This document shows positions 1 through 7,252 of a stretch of 15,805 nucleotides of DNA, piece after piece (position 1 is the first letter of the stretch; each line of letters opens with the position of its first letter). The stretch is from assembly GCA_021295835.1 (NCBI GenBank), contig JAGWBP010000034.1, positions 1-15,805 on the forward strand. Direction: 5' to 3'. This DNA comes from Gemmatimonadota bacterium. Lineage in GTDB: Bacteria; Gemmatimonadota; Gemmatimonadetes; Longimicrobiales; Gaopeijiaceae. The position numbers and the translations under genes are program-made. The notes under the pieces were generated by a model. It saw nothing but the letters and a program-made list of their open reading frames with translations, had not been told where the DNA came from and searched no databases.

Positions 1-205
1 ACTGGGAGAGCTTCCCTGGGGTTCCAGGCGGCGGGGTAGAGGCTGGTCACCCCGGGGGTTCACGACACGGTGTTCCCGGACACCAACGCACCGGATACCG
101 TCAGGGAGATGGCCAGGGAGCCGCCGGACTGGCACTGGCCCGACATCCGGCGTACATGGCTCAAGAATCTGAGCAATGGGATTTTAACGAGGAGGCGAGA
201 AGAGA
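1..205 (+). other. Leader region before the lipoprotein, possible gene remnant
   Basis: No complete gene is visible here. In frame 1 a short tail ends at the TAG at 37-39 and could be the end of a gene lying to the left of the window. The same frame then stays open to the TAG at 217-219; a GTG at 70 would start a peptide of 49 residues containing FPDTNAP, REPPDWHWPDIRRTW and LKNLSNGI, which has protein-like composition but no family I recognise. Frame 3 is also open up to the TGA at 207-209. The piece could be the end of a decayed gene or chance. A purine-rich Shine-Dalgarno sequence (GAGGAGG, 189-195) serves the lipoprotein gene at 206. Confidence 0.25.
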
Positions 206-799
206 ATGAAGACCGCTAGACACATCGCCCTGGCCGCTGCCGTCGCGACGATGCTGGCCTGCACAGAGGAACCCGTAACTCCTCCTGTGGGGCTCTGGGA
301 CGAAGAGGCCTGGCGCGTGCTGTCCGGGCTGATCGAGATGGCGAACGAGGCGGAGGCTGGGACCGGCACCTATCCCTGCGCCCTCGGCGGCGAGGCTAGC
401 GTCACGGTGGCGATCAATGAGGAACAGTTGGGCGACACGGCCCGGACGTTCCGCGGAAGGTGGGCGTTCGATATGTTGGGATGCCGGCTGGTCACGTACC
501 CTAGACTCGCGAGTAGCGGCGACGTCACCTTCACCTCCGAGTGGACCGTATTCGAGTCGTGGTGGCGCGTCAAGGCGGCGCTGGAAGCAGATTTCTACGC
601 TGAGTATTCGCATTCGCCGAGGTATGTCGAAACCTGTGATGGGAGATTCCCCGGGGCCGGTCGTAATGCGAACGGGACCGATCTTTCGGTCGTGGCCGAG
701 GGCAGCGACGAGGACGATTTCCCCGATTCCTTTGACGGCATCTTCTGTGGAGTCGCCGTGGAGATTCCCCTTTCGGACTTCCCGGGCTTCGGCGGGTAG
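206..799 (+). CDS. Putative secreted lipoprotein of unknown function
   Basis: A 197-residue protein with a lipoprotein signal peptide: basic start MKTARH, a hydrophobic alanine-rich stretch, then the lipobox MLAC with the lipidated cysteine at residue 19. The next residues (TEEPVTPP) carry no inner-membrane retention aspartate at position +2, so by the usual rule an outer-membrane destination is likely. The mature part is acidic, rich in Trp and Tyr, and has four further cysteines (in YPCAL, LGCRL, ETCDG and IFCGV) that could form two disulfides. I recognise no domain. The start is supported by GAGGAGG ten bases upstream. It is probably a single-gene unit, since hairpins follow directly and the next gene is almost 600 bases away. 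No partner or function can be inferred from the context. Confidence 0.75.
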   Translation: MKTARHIALAAAVATMLACTEEPVTPPVGLWDEEAWRVLSGLIEMANEAEAGTGTYPCALGGEASVTVAINEEQLGDTARTFRGRWAFDMLGCRLVTYPRLASSGDVTFTSEWTVFESWWRVKAALEADFYAEYSHSPRYVETCDGRFPGAGRNANGTDLSVVAEGSDEDDFPDSFDGIFCGVAVEIPLSDFPGFGG

Positions 800-814
800 G
801 GCGCCCTACCCGCC
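791..814 (+). terminator. Perfect 24-bp dyad over the lipoprotein stop codon
   Basis: Two perfect 12-base arms meet with no spacer, so the RNA would form a stem of about ten GC-rich pairs with a GCGC loop. The TAG stop (797-799) lies inside the left arm. No T-run follows, so it is not a textbook intrinsic terminator. A second hairpin, CCGCCGT (810-816) with ACGGCGG (822-828), overlaps its right arm and would compete with it. Confidence 0.4.
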
Positions 815-837
815 GTATTGCACGGCGGGGCTGGCGA

Positions 838-873
838 GGGGGTTTTCCTTCGATCCCCCGGCGGCGTGTTTTT
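838..873 (+). terminator. Weak terminator-like hairpin with T-run
   Basis: GGGGG (838-842) can pair with CCCCC (855-859) across a 12-base loop, and five T residues follow at 869-873. The ten-base gap between stem and T-run makes it a poor match to an intrinsic terminator, but it could end transcription of the lipoprotein gene together with the dyad just upstream. Confidence 0.25.
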
Positions 874-1214
874 CCTTCCCTGCGTCCACCTGTCTTCGGC
901 CCGGAGCGTCGCGAGCGGCCCCCGCTTCGCGCTGACCTGCCGGGCGTAGTGCGGGCATGTCGGGGCACGACCTGAGCCTTGGCACGCTCCATGCGGCGGT
1001 CCGGACCTTGTCGACCCGAATTACCCGTCGCTGCTTGGGTGGGGCACGCAGAGCCCGTCGCGGTGCGGGCTCGTAGCGCGCAGTGGCCTGCGGAGCTCCA
1101 GGCGATAGGTCGAACTATCACGGAATCCGCATAGGTTCAATCGTCACCGCAGCCTTGCAATCGCCCCCTGGCAACGCTGCATCCCCGCTGGATCGCCTCG
1201 CTCGCTGTCGACAA
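874..1214. other. Intergenic stretch without a supported gene
   Basis: Open frames exist on both strands here, but their translations are low-complexity, rich in Arg, Pro and Ser, and look like by-products of high GC content. I see no domain, no ribosome binding site in a useful position and no RNA gene. The regulatory elements for the next gene begin at 1215. Confidence 0.5.
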
Positions 1215-1253
1215 TGTAAAGGACGCTTTACACTGTGTAATTCATGGATTACA
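1215..1253 (+). promoter_or_regulatory. Two tandem 18-bp palindromes, candidate operator
   Basis: Site 1 is TGTAAAGGACGCTTTACA (1215-1232), with perfect 7-base arms around GACG. Site 2 is TGTAATTCATGGATTACA (1236-1253), with perfect 6-base arms around TCATGG. Both fit TGTAA-N8-TTACA. Their centres are 21 bp apart, two helical turns, so two bound dimers would lie on the same DNA face. The junction TTACACTGTGTAA (1228-1240) is itself a perfect dyad around one central base. The right arms coincide with the -35 and -10 of the promoter described next, which suggests repression. The spacing also fits TGT-N12-ACA, the pattern known for PpsR/CrtJ; the regulator cannot be named from sequence alone. 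Confidence 0.7.
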
Positions 1254-1255
1254 TT
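1227..1255 (+). promoter_or_regulatory. Sigma70-like promoter for the TonB-dependent receptor
   Basis: TTTACA (1227-1232, five of six to the -35 consensus) and TACATT (1250-1255, four of six to the -10 consensus) are separated by 17 bases. Transcription would start near 1262, leaving a leader of about 130 bases before the start codon. This is an unusually AT-rich spot in a GC-rich intergenic region. Both hexamers sit inside the arms of the tandem palindromes. Confidence 0.5.
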
Positions 1256-1392
1256 CTCGTACCGCGTTGCTCCTTGGGTCGGTAGCGCTGCTACGAGCCC
1301 TTCGTCGCACGCTGCCAGCCCAGCGCTTCGCCGCTCGCGGTGCTCGCGCGATATTATCAGTGGACTGGTCGCAACGGACCGCCTAGCCGGAG

Positions 1393-4300
1393 ATGCCCGC
1401 GATTCCGATGATCACACGCCACGACCCGACGGGGCCGCGCCGATGCCGCGGTCGCCGTGCCTTCACCGCTGTTGCCGCGATCCTCCCTGCTCTCGTCGTG
1501 ACCACATCCGGCCGTGCTCTCTCGGCGCAGAGTCAGGCGACCACCGGGGTGATTCGCGGAGTAGTGCTGGATCCGGTCGACGCCCCGGTCGCGGGTGCAA
1601 CGGTCGAGATTCGCCACCGCGAGACGGGCCTCGCAACCTCGGTCCGGACGACCCCCTCGGGCACCTTCGTGCGGCCCCTCCTGCCACTCGGCACGTACGA
1701 CGTCTCGGCGTCTGCGGGCGGCCCGTCTGGCGAGGCGACGATCCGAGGCCTGGTCCTCCGAGTCGGCGACGAGCACGCGCTCGTGCTCCGCTTCGGCCCG
1801 GTCGAGCTGGAGGAGATCACGGTGCGCCGACGGGCCGACCGTCTCCTGCGCCGCGACGAGACGACAAGCCTTACGCGGCTACCGGAGCGGACGGTGCATT
1901 CGCTTCCGAACAACGGCCGCAACTTCCTGGACTTTGCGCTGCTGGCGCCAGGCGTTGCGATCTCACAGGGTCCCGACGGCGACGAGGTCAACATCGGTGG
2001 CCAAAGAGGGATTTTCAACAACTTCGTCGTGGATGGGGGAGATTTCAACAATCCGTTCTTCGGCGAGCAGCGGGGCGGACAGCGGCCCGCCTTCACCTTT
2101 AGCCAGGCAGCGATCGAGGAGATGGTCGTTGTAAACCAGGGAGCGACGGCCGAGTTTGGCCGGTCCGCTGGCGGCCTCGTCAACGTAATCACAAAGTCCG
2201 GCACGAACACGCTTGCTGGCTCGGCCCACTACTTCGGCCAGTGGGACGGGGTGTCGGCCGCACACCCCTCCGCATCGGGTACCGGAGAGCCAGACTTAGC
2301 CCGCGGCCAGCTCGGCTTCACCCTTGGAGGCCCAATTGTGCGCGACAGGGCCTTCTTCTTCCTTGCATACGACGAGCAGCGGGCATCCGAGACCAAGCAG
2401 TCGTCGCGTCGCGTCGTCAATCCCGACAACCTGAACCGGTTGCGCGACTTTCTTGGCGAGCGCTGGCCCGGACTCTTCGACTCCGAGTTCGGTCCAATCG
2501 ACCGCACCGACGACGCCCGTGCGCTCCTTGTCAAGGCCGACTACCACCCTGACGGACGCAACCAGCTCTCGCTGCGCTACAGCTTCAGCCGGGCCGAGCA
2601 GCAGAACGGCACCTTCGACGTCGACTCTTGGGGGCTCTCGGCCAACGGCGTCGAGACGGACGAGGCGCACTCCGTCGGCGCGAGCTGGCGCACCCTGCTG
2701 GGCAGCTCTCTGTCGCACGAGCTTCGTATCCAGTGGTCCCGCGAGGATCGCATCCGAGGCTACGACGGCCCGCTGATGCCCGAGTCAACCCCACCCGCCA
2801 CTCCGCAATTTGCGAAGCTCGATGGACGGCCATTTCCGGATATCGGCATGGACCTGGTGGACGGATTCCGTATCGGCCTGCCGTTTTTCCTGCCCGTCGA
2901 GCCCGCGTACGACTGGCGCGCTCAGCTTGTTGACAACTGGTCATTGCATGTCGGGGAGCACCTCTTCAAGGCAGGCGTCGAATACAATCACACACTCGTC
3001 CGACAGCAGTTCATTGGCTTTGCCAACGGCCGCTACCTGTTCGACTCGGTGGACGGTTTCATCAACTTCGTCACGCATGGCCCGGGCTACGTGACGTGTT
3101 CGGATGGATCCGAGAGCATGGAGGGCGTCTGTGGCCAGGGCGCGGAGATTACGGGGCCGGTTCTCCTCTACCTGCAGGCGGCGACCGTGCCCGGTAGGGA
3201 TCCGGCCCGGCTGGGGCTGGGGAGCTACCAGGGCGACGAGCTGGCGATCTTCGTGCAAGACACCTGGCGGCCGAGCCGCCGCGTGACGCTGAACTTGGGA
3301 CTTCGCTGGGAGGGGAGCTGGCACCCCGGCTTGATCGTGACGCCGGAGGAGACGTTCTACGCGCCCTACCTGTCCGACCCACGCTTTCCATCGGACGGCA
3401 CGATTCCGGACGATCTGGACAATCTCCAGCCGCGTCTGGGGGTGACTTGGCGGCTGGGGGACAGCGAGCGCACCGTGCTCCGGCTGAACGCGGGCGCATA
3501 CCACGCACGTATCCCGTCGCTGGCATTCGTCCAGAGCGTCACGACCAACGGAGCGTACCAGCAGACCCTGATCCGCAGCAGCTTCGGGCTGCCCGCGCAG
3601 GGACCTCCCGCGATCGACGAGCTCATAGACGGGAGCGCCACCGAGCCCTTCCTCCCCGACATTCACGTTACCGCGAGGGACTTGGAGCTGCCCCGCACCT
3701 GGTCGTTCGGGGCACAGGTCGATCGGGCGCTCTCCCGCAGCCTTGCTGCCTCTTTCTCGTACCAGCACGCTCGCACCGATCATCTATTCCGCTTCATCGA
3801 CCGCAACGACGCAGCCTTCGGGTCGCCCTTCGGGCCGGGGACGCACCCGAGCGGGGGGGGAATCGGCACGCTGACCGTGCTCGAGAGCTCCGCCAAGTCG
3901 AGGTACCACGCCCTGACCACCACGATTGCCAGCCGCGAGGCGCTGGGGGGGCTCGTCGAGATGGAGGCGAGCTACACCCTCTCCTTCGACCGCTCGGACG
4001 ACGACAACGAGCGCGACCCGTTCACTCTGCGCTACGCCGACCCCGCCAATCTGGAACTCGAGTACGGCTGGTCGGACAGGGACCGCCGCCACAAGGCGAC
4101 GGGGTACCTGGCCCTCTCCCTACCTGGTGGGGTTCGGGTCGGCAACATCGCGCGCTACCATTCAGCGTCGCCCGTTTCCGAGAAGTGCGACGACGCTGGC
4201 GAACGAGCCGACGCGCCCTCGGACCGCCTCTGCGCCGGGGGGCGAGTCCTGCAGCGAAACACGCTTCGCCGCGACAACGCGTTTCTGACGTGGGACATCA

Positions 4301-4491
4301 AGGTGTCGCGGGCCTTTGCCGTGCCCGGCCGCTGGAGCCTCGAGCCTGTCCTCGAGGTCTTCAACGCCACGAACGCGGACAACTCGCTCGACACCGCTCA
4401 GGGATCGTTGCTCTACAACTTCGACGGCACGATCCGGAGCGGGCTGGGCGATACGCGCCGGGCCCAGCTCGGCGTGCAGCTACGCTACTAG
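1393..4491 (+). CDS. TonB-dependent receptor, Oar-like, with N-terminal carboxypeptidase-regulatory-like domain
   Basis: A 1032-residue outer-membrane receptor expected to import a substrate with TonB/ExbBD energy; the substrate is unknown. The order is: signal peptide with cleavage likely after ALSA near residue 45; a carboxypeptidase-regulatory-like beta-sandwich at about 52-130 (GVIRGVVLDP, GATVEI, LPLGTYDV); a plug at about 155-275 (NNGRNFLDFALLAPGV, NFVVDGGDFNNPFFG, GGLVNVITKSGTN); then a large barrel with aromatic strands such as QLSLRYSFSRAEQQNG and RPSRRVTLNLGLRWEGSW. The protein ends in VQLRY, and a terminal aromatic residue is typical for recognition by the BAM complex. No clear TonB box was found. 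The ATG at 1393 is weakly supported; a second in-frame ATG at 1408 would still keep the signal peptide. Single-gene unit with its own promoter and a candidate operator 140-180 bases upstream. Confidence 0.93.
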   Translation: MPAIPMITRHDPTGPRRCRGRRAFTAVAAILPALVVTTSGRALSAQSQATTGVIRGVVLDPVDAPVAGATVEIRHRETGLATSVRTTPSGTFVRPLLPLGTYDVSASAGGPSGEATIRGLVLRVGDEHALVLRFGPVELEEITVRRRADRLLRRDETTSLTRLPERTVHSLPNNGRNFLDFALLAPGVAISQGPDGDEVNIGGQRGIFNNFVVDGGDFNNPFFGEQRGGQRPAFTFSQAAIEEMVVVNQGATAEFGRSAGGLVNVITKSGTNTLAGSAHYFGQWDGVSAAHPSASGTGEPDLARGQLGFTLGGPIVRDRAFFFLAYDEQRASETKQSSRRVVNPDNLNRLRDFLGERWPGLFDSEFGPIDRTDDARALLVKADYHPDGRNQLSLRYSFSRAEQQNGTFDVDSWGLSANGVETDEAHSVGASWRTLLGSSLSHELRIQWSREDRIRGYDGPLMPESTPPATPQFAKLDGRPFPDIGMDLVDGFRIGLPFFLPVEPAYDWRAQLVDNWSLHVGEHLFKAGVEYNHTLVRQQFIGFANGRYLFDSVDGFINFVTHGPGYVTCSDGSESMEGVCGQGAEITGPVLLYLQAATVPGRDPARLGLGSYQGDELAIFVQDTWRPSRRVTLNLGLRWEGSWHPGLIVTPEETFYAPYLSDPRFPSDGTIPDDLDNLQPRLGVTWRLGDSERTVLRLNAGAYHARIPSLAFVQSVTTNGAYQQTLIRSSFGLPAQGPPAIDELIDGSATEPFLPDIHVTARDLELPRTWSFGAQVDRALSRSLAASFSYQHARTDHLFRFIDRNDAAFGSPFGPGTHPSGGGIGTLTVLESSAKSRYHALTTTIASREALGGLVEMEASYTLSFDRSDDDNERDPFTLRYADPANLELEYGWSDRDRRHKATGYLALSLPGGVRVGNIARYHSASPVSEKCDDAGERADAPSDRLCAGGRVLQRNTLRRDNAFLTWDIKVSRAFAVPGRWSLEPVLEVFNATNADNSLDTAQGSLLYNFDGTIRSGLGDTRRAQLGVQLRY

Positions 4492-4623
4492 CAGTCCGTG
4501 GATAATCTCGCGCGAGCGCCGCGATCGGCGTTGCACCGCGCCGAGTGGGTGGTCCGCTGCCACGGTGCTCCGGGGGCTGCTACATTCGGTGGCCGAGCGT
4601 CACCTACCCGGAGCTGATCAACT

Positions 4624-5409
4624 ATGAGCAAGAGACGATACGTCACGGCCGTGGCGGCGGACCAAGTGGCCACAGTGACGATCGACCGACAGAAGAAGCT
4701 GAATGCGCTGAACCCCGAGGTGATTTCCGAGATCGACGCCGTCTTCGCCGAAATTGGGGACGATCCGGCGGTTCGTTCGGTCGTGCTGACCGGCGCTGGG
4801 GAGAGGGCCTTCGTCGCCGGTGCCGACATAGGAGTGCTGGCGAAGATGGACCCCATCGGTGGAGTCGAGGTGAGCCGCGCGGGGCAGGAGGTCTTCCGCC
4901 GCATCGAGCGCTTCCCCAAGCCGGTGATCGCGGCTGTCGGGGGTTACGCGCTCGGCGGGGGGTGCGAGCTCGCGCTGGCGTGCCACCTCCGGGTGGCGAG
5001 CGAGAAGGCCCGCTTCGGACTCCCCGAGGTGGGGCTCGGGATCATTCCCGGGTACGGCGGTACCGCCCGCCTTGCCCGGTTGGTGGGGCTGGGGCGTGCG
5101 ACGGAGCTGATCCTGACCGGAGGGATGATCGACGGCGCCCGGGCCAGCGAGATCGGGCTCGCCAACATGGTGGTGCCGCATGCCGAGCTCATGGAAAGGG
5201 CCCGGGAGCTGGCCGCGCGCATCGCCGCGAACGCGCCGATCGCCGTGCGGCTGGCGCTCGCTTCGCTTTACCGAGCCGAAGAGAGCGCGATCGAGCACTC
5301 GCTTGCCTTCGAAGCCAACCTCTTCGGCCTCCTGGCCTCGACTGCGGACATGAAGGAGGGGATGTCGGCCTTCCTCGAGAAGCGGAGGCCCGTCTTCGGC
5401 GGGTCATAG
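4624..5409 (+). CDS. Enoyl-CoA hydratase/isomerase (crotonase) family
   Basis: A cytoplasmic enzyme of 261 residues, the usual size for the family, likely adding water to trans-2-enoyl-CoA in fatty-acid beta-oxidation or a related acyl-CoA pathway. Oxyanion-hole segments are visible as VAGADI (Ala67) and GGGCE (Gly112). The two catalytic glutamates of true hydratases are both present, Glu115 in GGGCE and Glu135 in GLPEVGLG, spaced by 20 residues as in the rat mitochondrial enzyme, followed by IIPGYGGTARL. This argues for hydratase activity rather than another crotonase reaction, although the acyl chain cannot be told. GGAG at 4610-4613 stands ten bases before the ATG. The rhomboid gene follows after 41 bases, so they are probably co-transcribed, although no functional link is evident. 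Confidence 0.93.
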   Translation: MSKRRYVTAVAADQVATVTIDRQKKLNALNPEVISEIDAVFAEIGDDPAVRSVVLTGAGERAFVAGADIGVLAKMDPIGGVEVSRAGQEVFRRIERFPKPVIAAVGGYALGGGCELALACHLRVASEKARFGLPEVGLGIIPGYGGTARLARLVGLGRATELILTGGMIDGARASEIGLANMVVPHAELMERARELAARIAANAPIAVRLALASLYRAEESAIEHSLAFEANLFGLLASTADMKEGMSAFLEKRRPVFGGS

Positions 5410-5450
5410 CAGCTCCAGAGGACCCCTGCGAATAGGCTGGAGAGGACAGT

Positions 5451-6212
5451 ATGCAGATCACCCCCTGCGTGAAGCGCCTGATGCTCGCGAACGCACTCGC
5501 GTTCCTAGCATCGGCCACGCTACCTGCGATGGTCGAGGCCTTCGCGCTCGTTCCGGTGCTGGTCCTGACGCGGCCGTGGACGCTGGTCACCTACATGTTC
5601 CTCCACGGCGGGATGGCGCACATCCTCCTCAACATGCTGATGCTCCTCTGCTTCGGTCCCAGGCTCGAGGAGCGTTTGGGGAGCAAGACGTTCCTGCGTT
5701 TCTACCTGGGGTGCGGCATAGGCGGCGCGGTGCTATCGATCGCCACCCCGTACTCGATGATCGTGGGGGCGTCGGGCGCGATCTTCGGGGTGGTCGCCGG
5801 CTTCGCCCGCTACTGGCCACGCGAGCGCATCTACATCTGGGGAATTCTGCCGGTCGAGGCGCGCGTGCTGGCAATCCTGCTCGTTGCGGCCAGCCTCTAC
5901 GCGGGCTTCTCGGGGAACCGCGACGGCATAGCCCACTTTACCCATTTGGGGGGACTCGCGGCTGGCTGGCTCTTCCTGAAGGCGTTGGAGCGTCGTCGTC
6001 GGGCGGCGGTCGTCGGGCGATCGTCGGCTCGCAGGGTCTCGCCCGCAATGGAGGCGGAGAGGATGGCCCGGTGGGTGTCGATAGGGAGCGCGACGCTGCA
6101 CGAAGTCAACCGCCGGGAGGTCGAGAGGCTGCTGGAGAAGGCACGGCGGATGGGCCCCAGGGCGCTCACCCGCGAGGAGGAGGAATTCCTGGATCGCATT
6201 GCGCGGGGCTAG
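5451..6212 (+). CDS. Rhomboid-family intramembrane serine protease
   Basis: A 253-residue membrane protease expected to cleave transmembrane segments of other proteins in the inner membrane. The catalytic serine is Ser108 in IVGASGAIFG and the catalytic histidine is His165 in HFTHLGG. The conserved His57-x3-Asn61 (AHILLN) of the oxyanion region is present, and six hydrophobic segments fit the basic bacterial fold. After the last helix and a basic stretch (LERRRRAAV) comes a cytosolic helical tail, about 205-253, containing EVERLLEKARRMGPRALTREEEEFLDRI. This resembles the short C-terminal module often found on rhomboids (DUF6576 from memory). GGAGAGG lies just before the ATG. The paralogue at 11669 has the same architecture. 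The stop shares CTAG with the stop of the convergent dehydratase gene. Confidence 0.93.
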   Translation: MQITPCVKRLMLANALAFLASATLPAMVEAFALVPVLVLTRPWTLVTYMFLHGGMAHILLNMLMLLCFGPRLEERLGSKTFLRFYLGCGIGGAVLSIATPYSMIVGASGAIFGVVAGFARYWPRERIYIWGILPVEARVLAILLVAASLYAGFSGNRDGIAHFTHLGGLAAGWLFLKALERRRRAAVVGRSSARRVSPAMEAERMARWVSIGSATLHEVNRREVERLLEKARRMGPRALTREEEEFLDRIARG

Positions 6213-7252
6213 CCCTTCCGGCCGACGAGCCCCGCCAGAAGAGCAGGGTCCATGTTGCCCCCCGAGAGCACCGCGCAGATCTTCCGCCCGGAGGTGCCGA
6301 CCCGGCCAGCGAGGAGCGCAGCCACGGCGGCCGCGCCCGAAAACTCGACCACCAGCTTGGCCCGCTCCAGGAGGTGAACCGCAGCGCGGCGAATTTCGTC
6401 GTCGCCGACCAGCTCGACCCCGGCCAGAAGCGCCTCCGCGTGGGCATGGGTCAGGTCGCCTACGCGAATCGGCGCGAGGCCGTCGGCGATCGTATCGGGC
6501 GCTCCCTCCACCTCCAGCGTCAGAGGCCTTCCGGCCTCCAGCGCCCTCCGCATCGCCGGGGCACCGTACGGCTCGACGCCGACCACCCTGCTCTCCGGCT
6601 TCAGCCGCCGTAGCGCCGCCGCGCACCCTGAGGCGAGCCCGCCACCCCCGATCGGAACCACCAGCGTCTCCACATCCGGCCACTCCTCGAACACCTCGTG
6701 CGCCACCGTGGCGGCACCCGCGATGATCCAGCGGTGATCGAAGGGCGGAGCCATCACCCTACCCTCCGAGCCCGCGATCTCTTCCGCACGCTGGCGGCGG
6801 TGCTCGGACGTCGTGCCCGCAAGCTCGACCCGCGCACCCAGCCGCTCCGCACCCTCGACCTTGACCTTCGGCGCCGTCGTGGGCATCACGACCACGGCCG
6901 ACGTTCTCCTGAGCCCCGCCGCCAGCGCGACCGCCTGGGCGTGATTCCCCGAGGAGTAGGTGATCACCCCGTGCTCCAGCTCCTCGGGCGTCAGCTTCGC
7001 GAGGAAGTTGCATGCGCCGCGCGCCTTGAAGGACCCGGTCCGCTGGAGCGATTCGCACTTCAGGCGCACCTCGGCGTCGAGCACCCCCGAGAGGTGGGGG
7101 TCGGGGATCAGGGGAGTGCGGAGCACATCGGCGCGGATCCGCCGCTCGGCCTCCCGAACCTCGTCGAGGGAGACGAGGGTGCCGCTAATCCCGGCCTTCC
7201 TCGGCGGCCACGGGCTGCTCGGCAACCTCTCCCTCGCCGCCTTCCGAGTCAT
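6209..7252 (-). CDS. PLP-dependent threonine/serine dehydratase (fold type II)
   Basis: A cytosolic enzyme that by family deaminates threonine to 2-oxobutanoate or serine to pyruvate; a serine racemase role is also possible. Numbering from the ATG at 7252 (347 residues): the PLP lysine is Lys76 in RTGSFKARGA, SSGNHAQA is at 100-107, the phosphate-binding loop GGGGL at 202-206, and Ser330 of SGGNMD would contact the pyridine nitrogen. There is no C-terminal ACT-like regulatory domain, so it resembles the catabolic type rather than feedback-inhibited IlvA. The recognisable domain begins at LVSLDEVREAERRI, beyond the gyrA stop, yet no ordinary start codon lies between that stop and the domain. 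Candidate starts inside gyrA are TTG 7282, GTG 7279, ATG 7252 (with GAAGGGG upstream) and TTG 7225. It is probably translated with gyrA from one message. Confidence 0.9.
   Translation of the reverse strand: MTRKAARERLPSSPWPPRKAGISGTLVSLDEVREAERRIRADVLRTPLIPDPHLSGVLDAEVRLKCESLQRTGSFKARGACNFLAKLTPEELEHGVITYSSGNHAQAVALAAGLRRTSAVVVMPTTAPKVKVEGAERLGARVELAGTTSEHRRQRAEEIAGSEGRVMAPPFDHRWIIAGAATVAHEVFEEWPDVETLVVPIGGGGLASGCAAALRRLKPESRVVGVEPYGAPAMRRALEAGRPLTLEVEGAPDTIADGLAPIRVGDLTHAHAEALLAGVELVGDDEIRRAAVHLLERAKLVVEFSGAAAVAALLAGRVGTSGRKICAVLSGGNMDPALLAGLVGRKG

Noticed and set aside
1215..1253. Assigning the tandem palindromes to HexR or to PpsR/CrtJ
   Set aside because: HexR arms are similar but its spacing is shorter; TGT-N12-ACA fits PpsR but is very loose, and no photosynthesis gene is present in the window.
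1083..2102. Plus-strand open frame overlapping the start of the TonB-dependent receptor
   Set aside because: Arg/Pro/Ser-rich and without domains; from 1393 it is only another frame of the receptor gene.
4507..4530. Small dyads after the TonB-dependent receptor (CTCGCGCGAG and CGCCG-CGAT-CGGCG)
   Set aside because: Stems of five bases without a T-run are expected often in GC-rich DNA; not enough to call a terminator.
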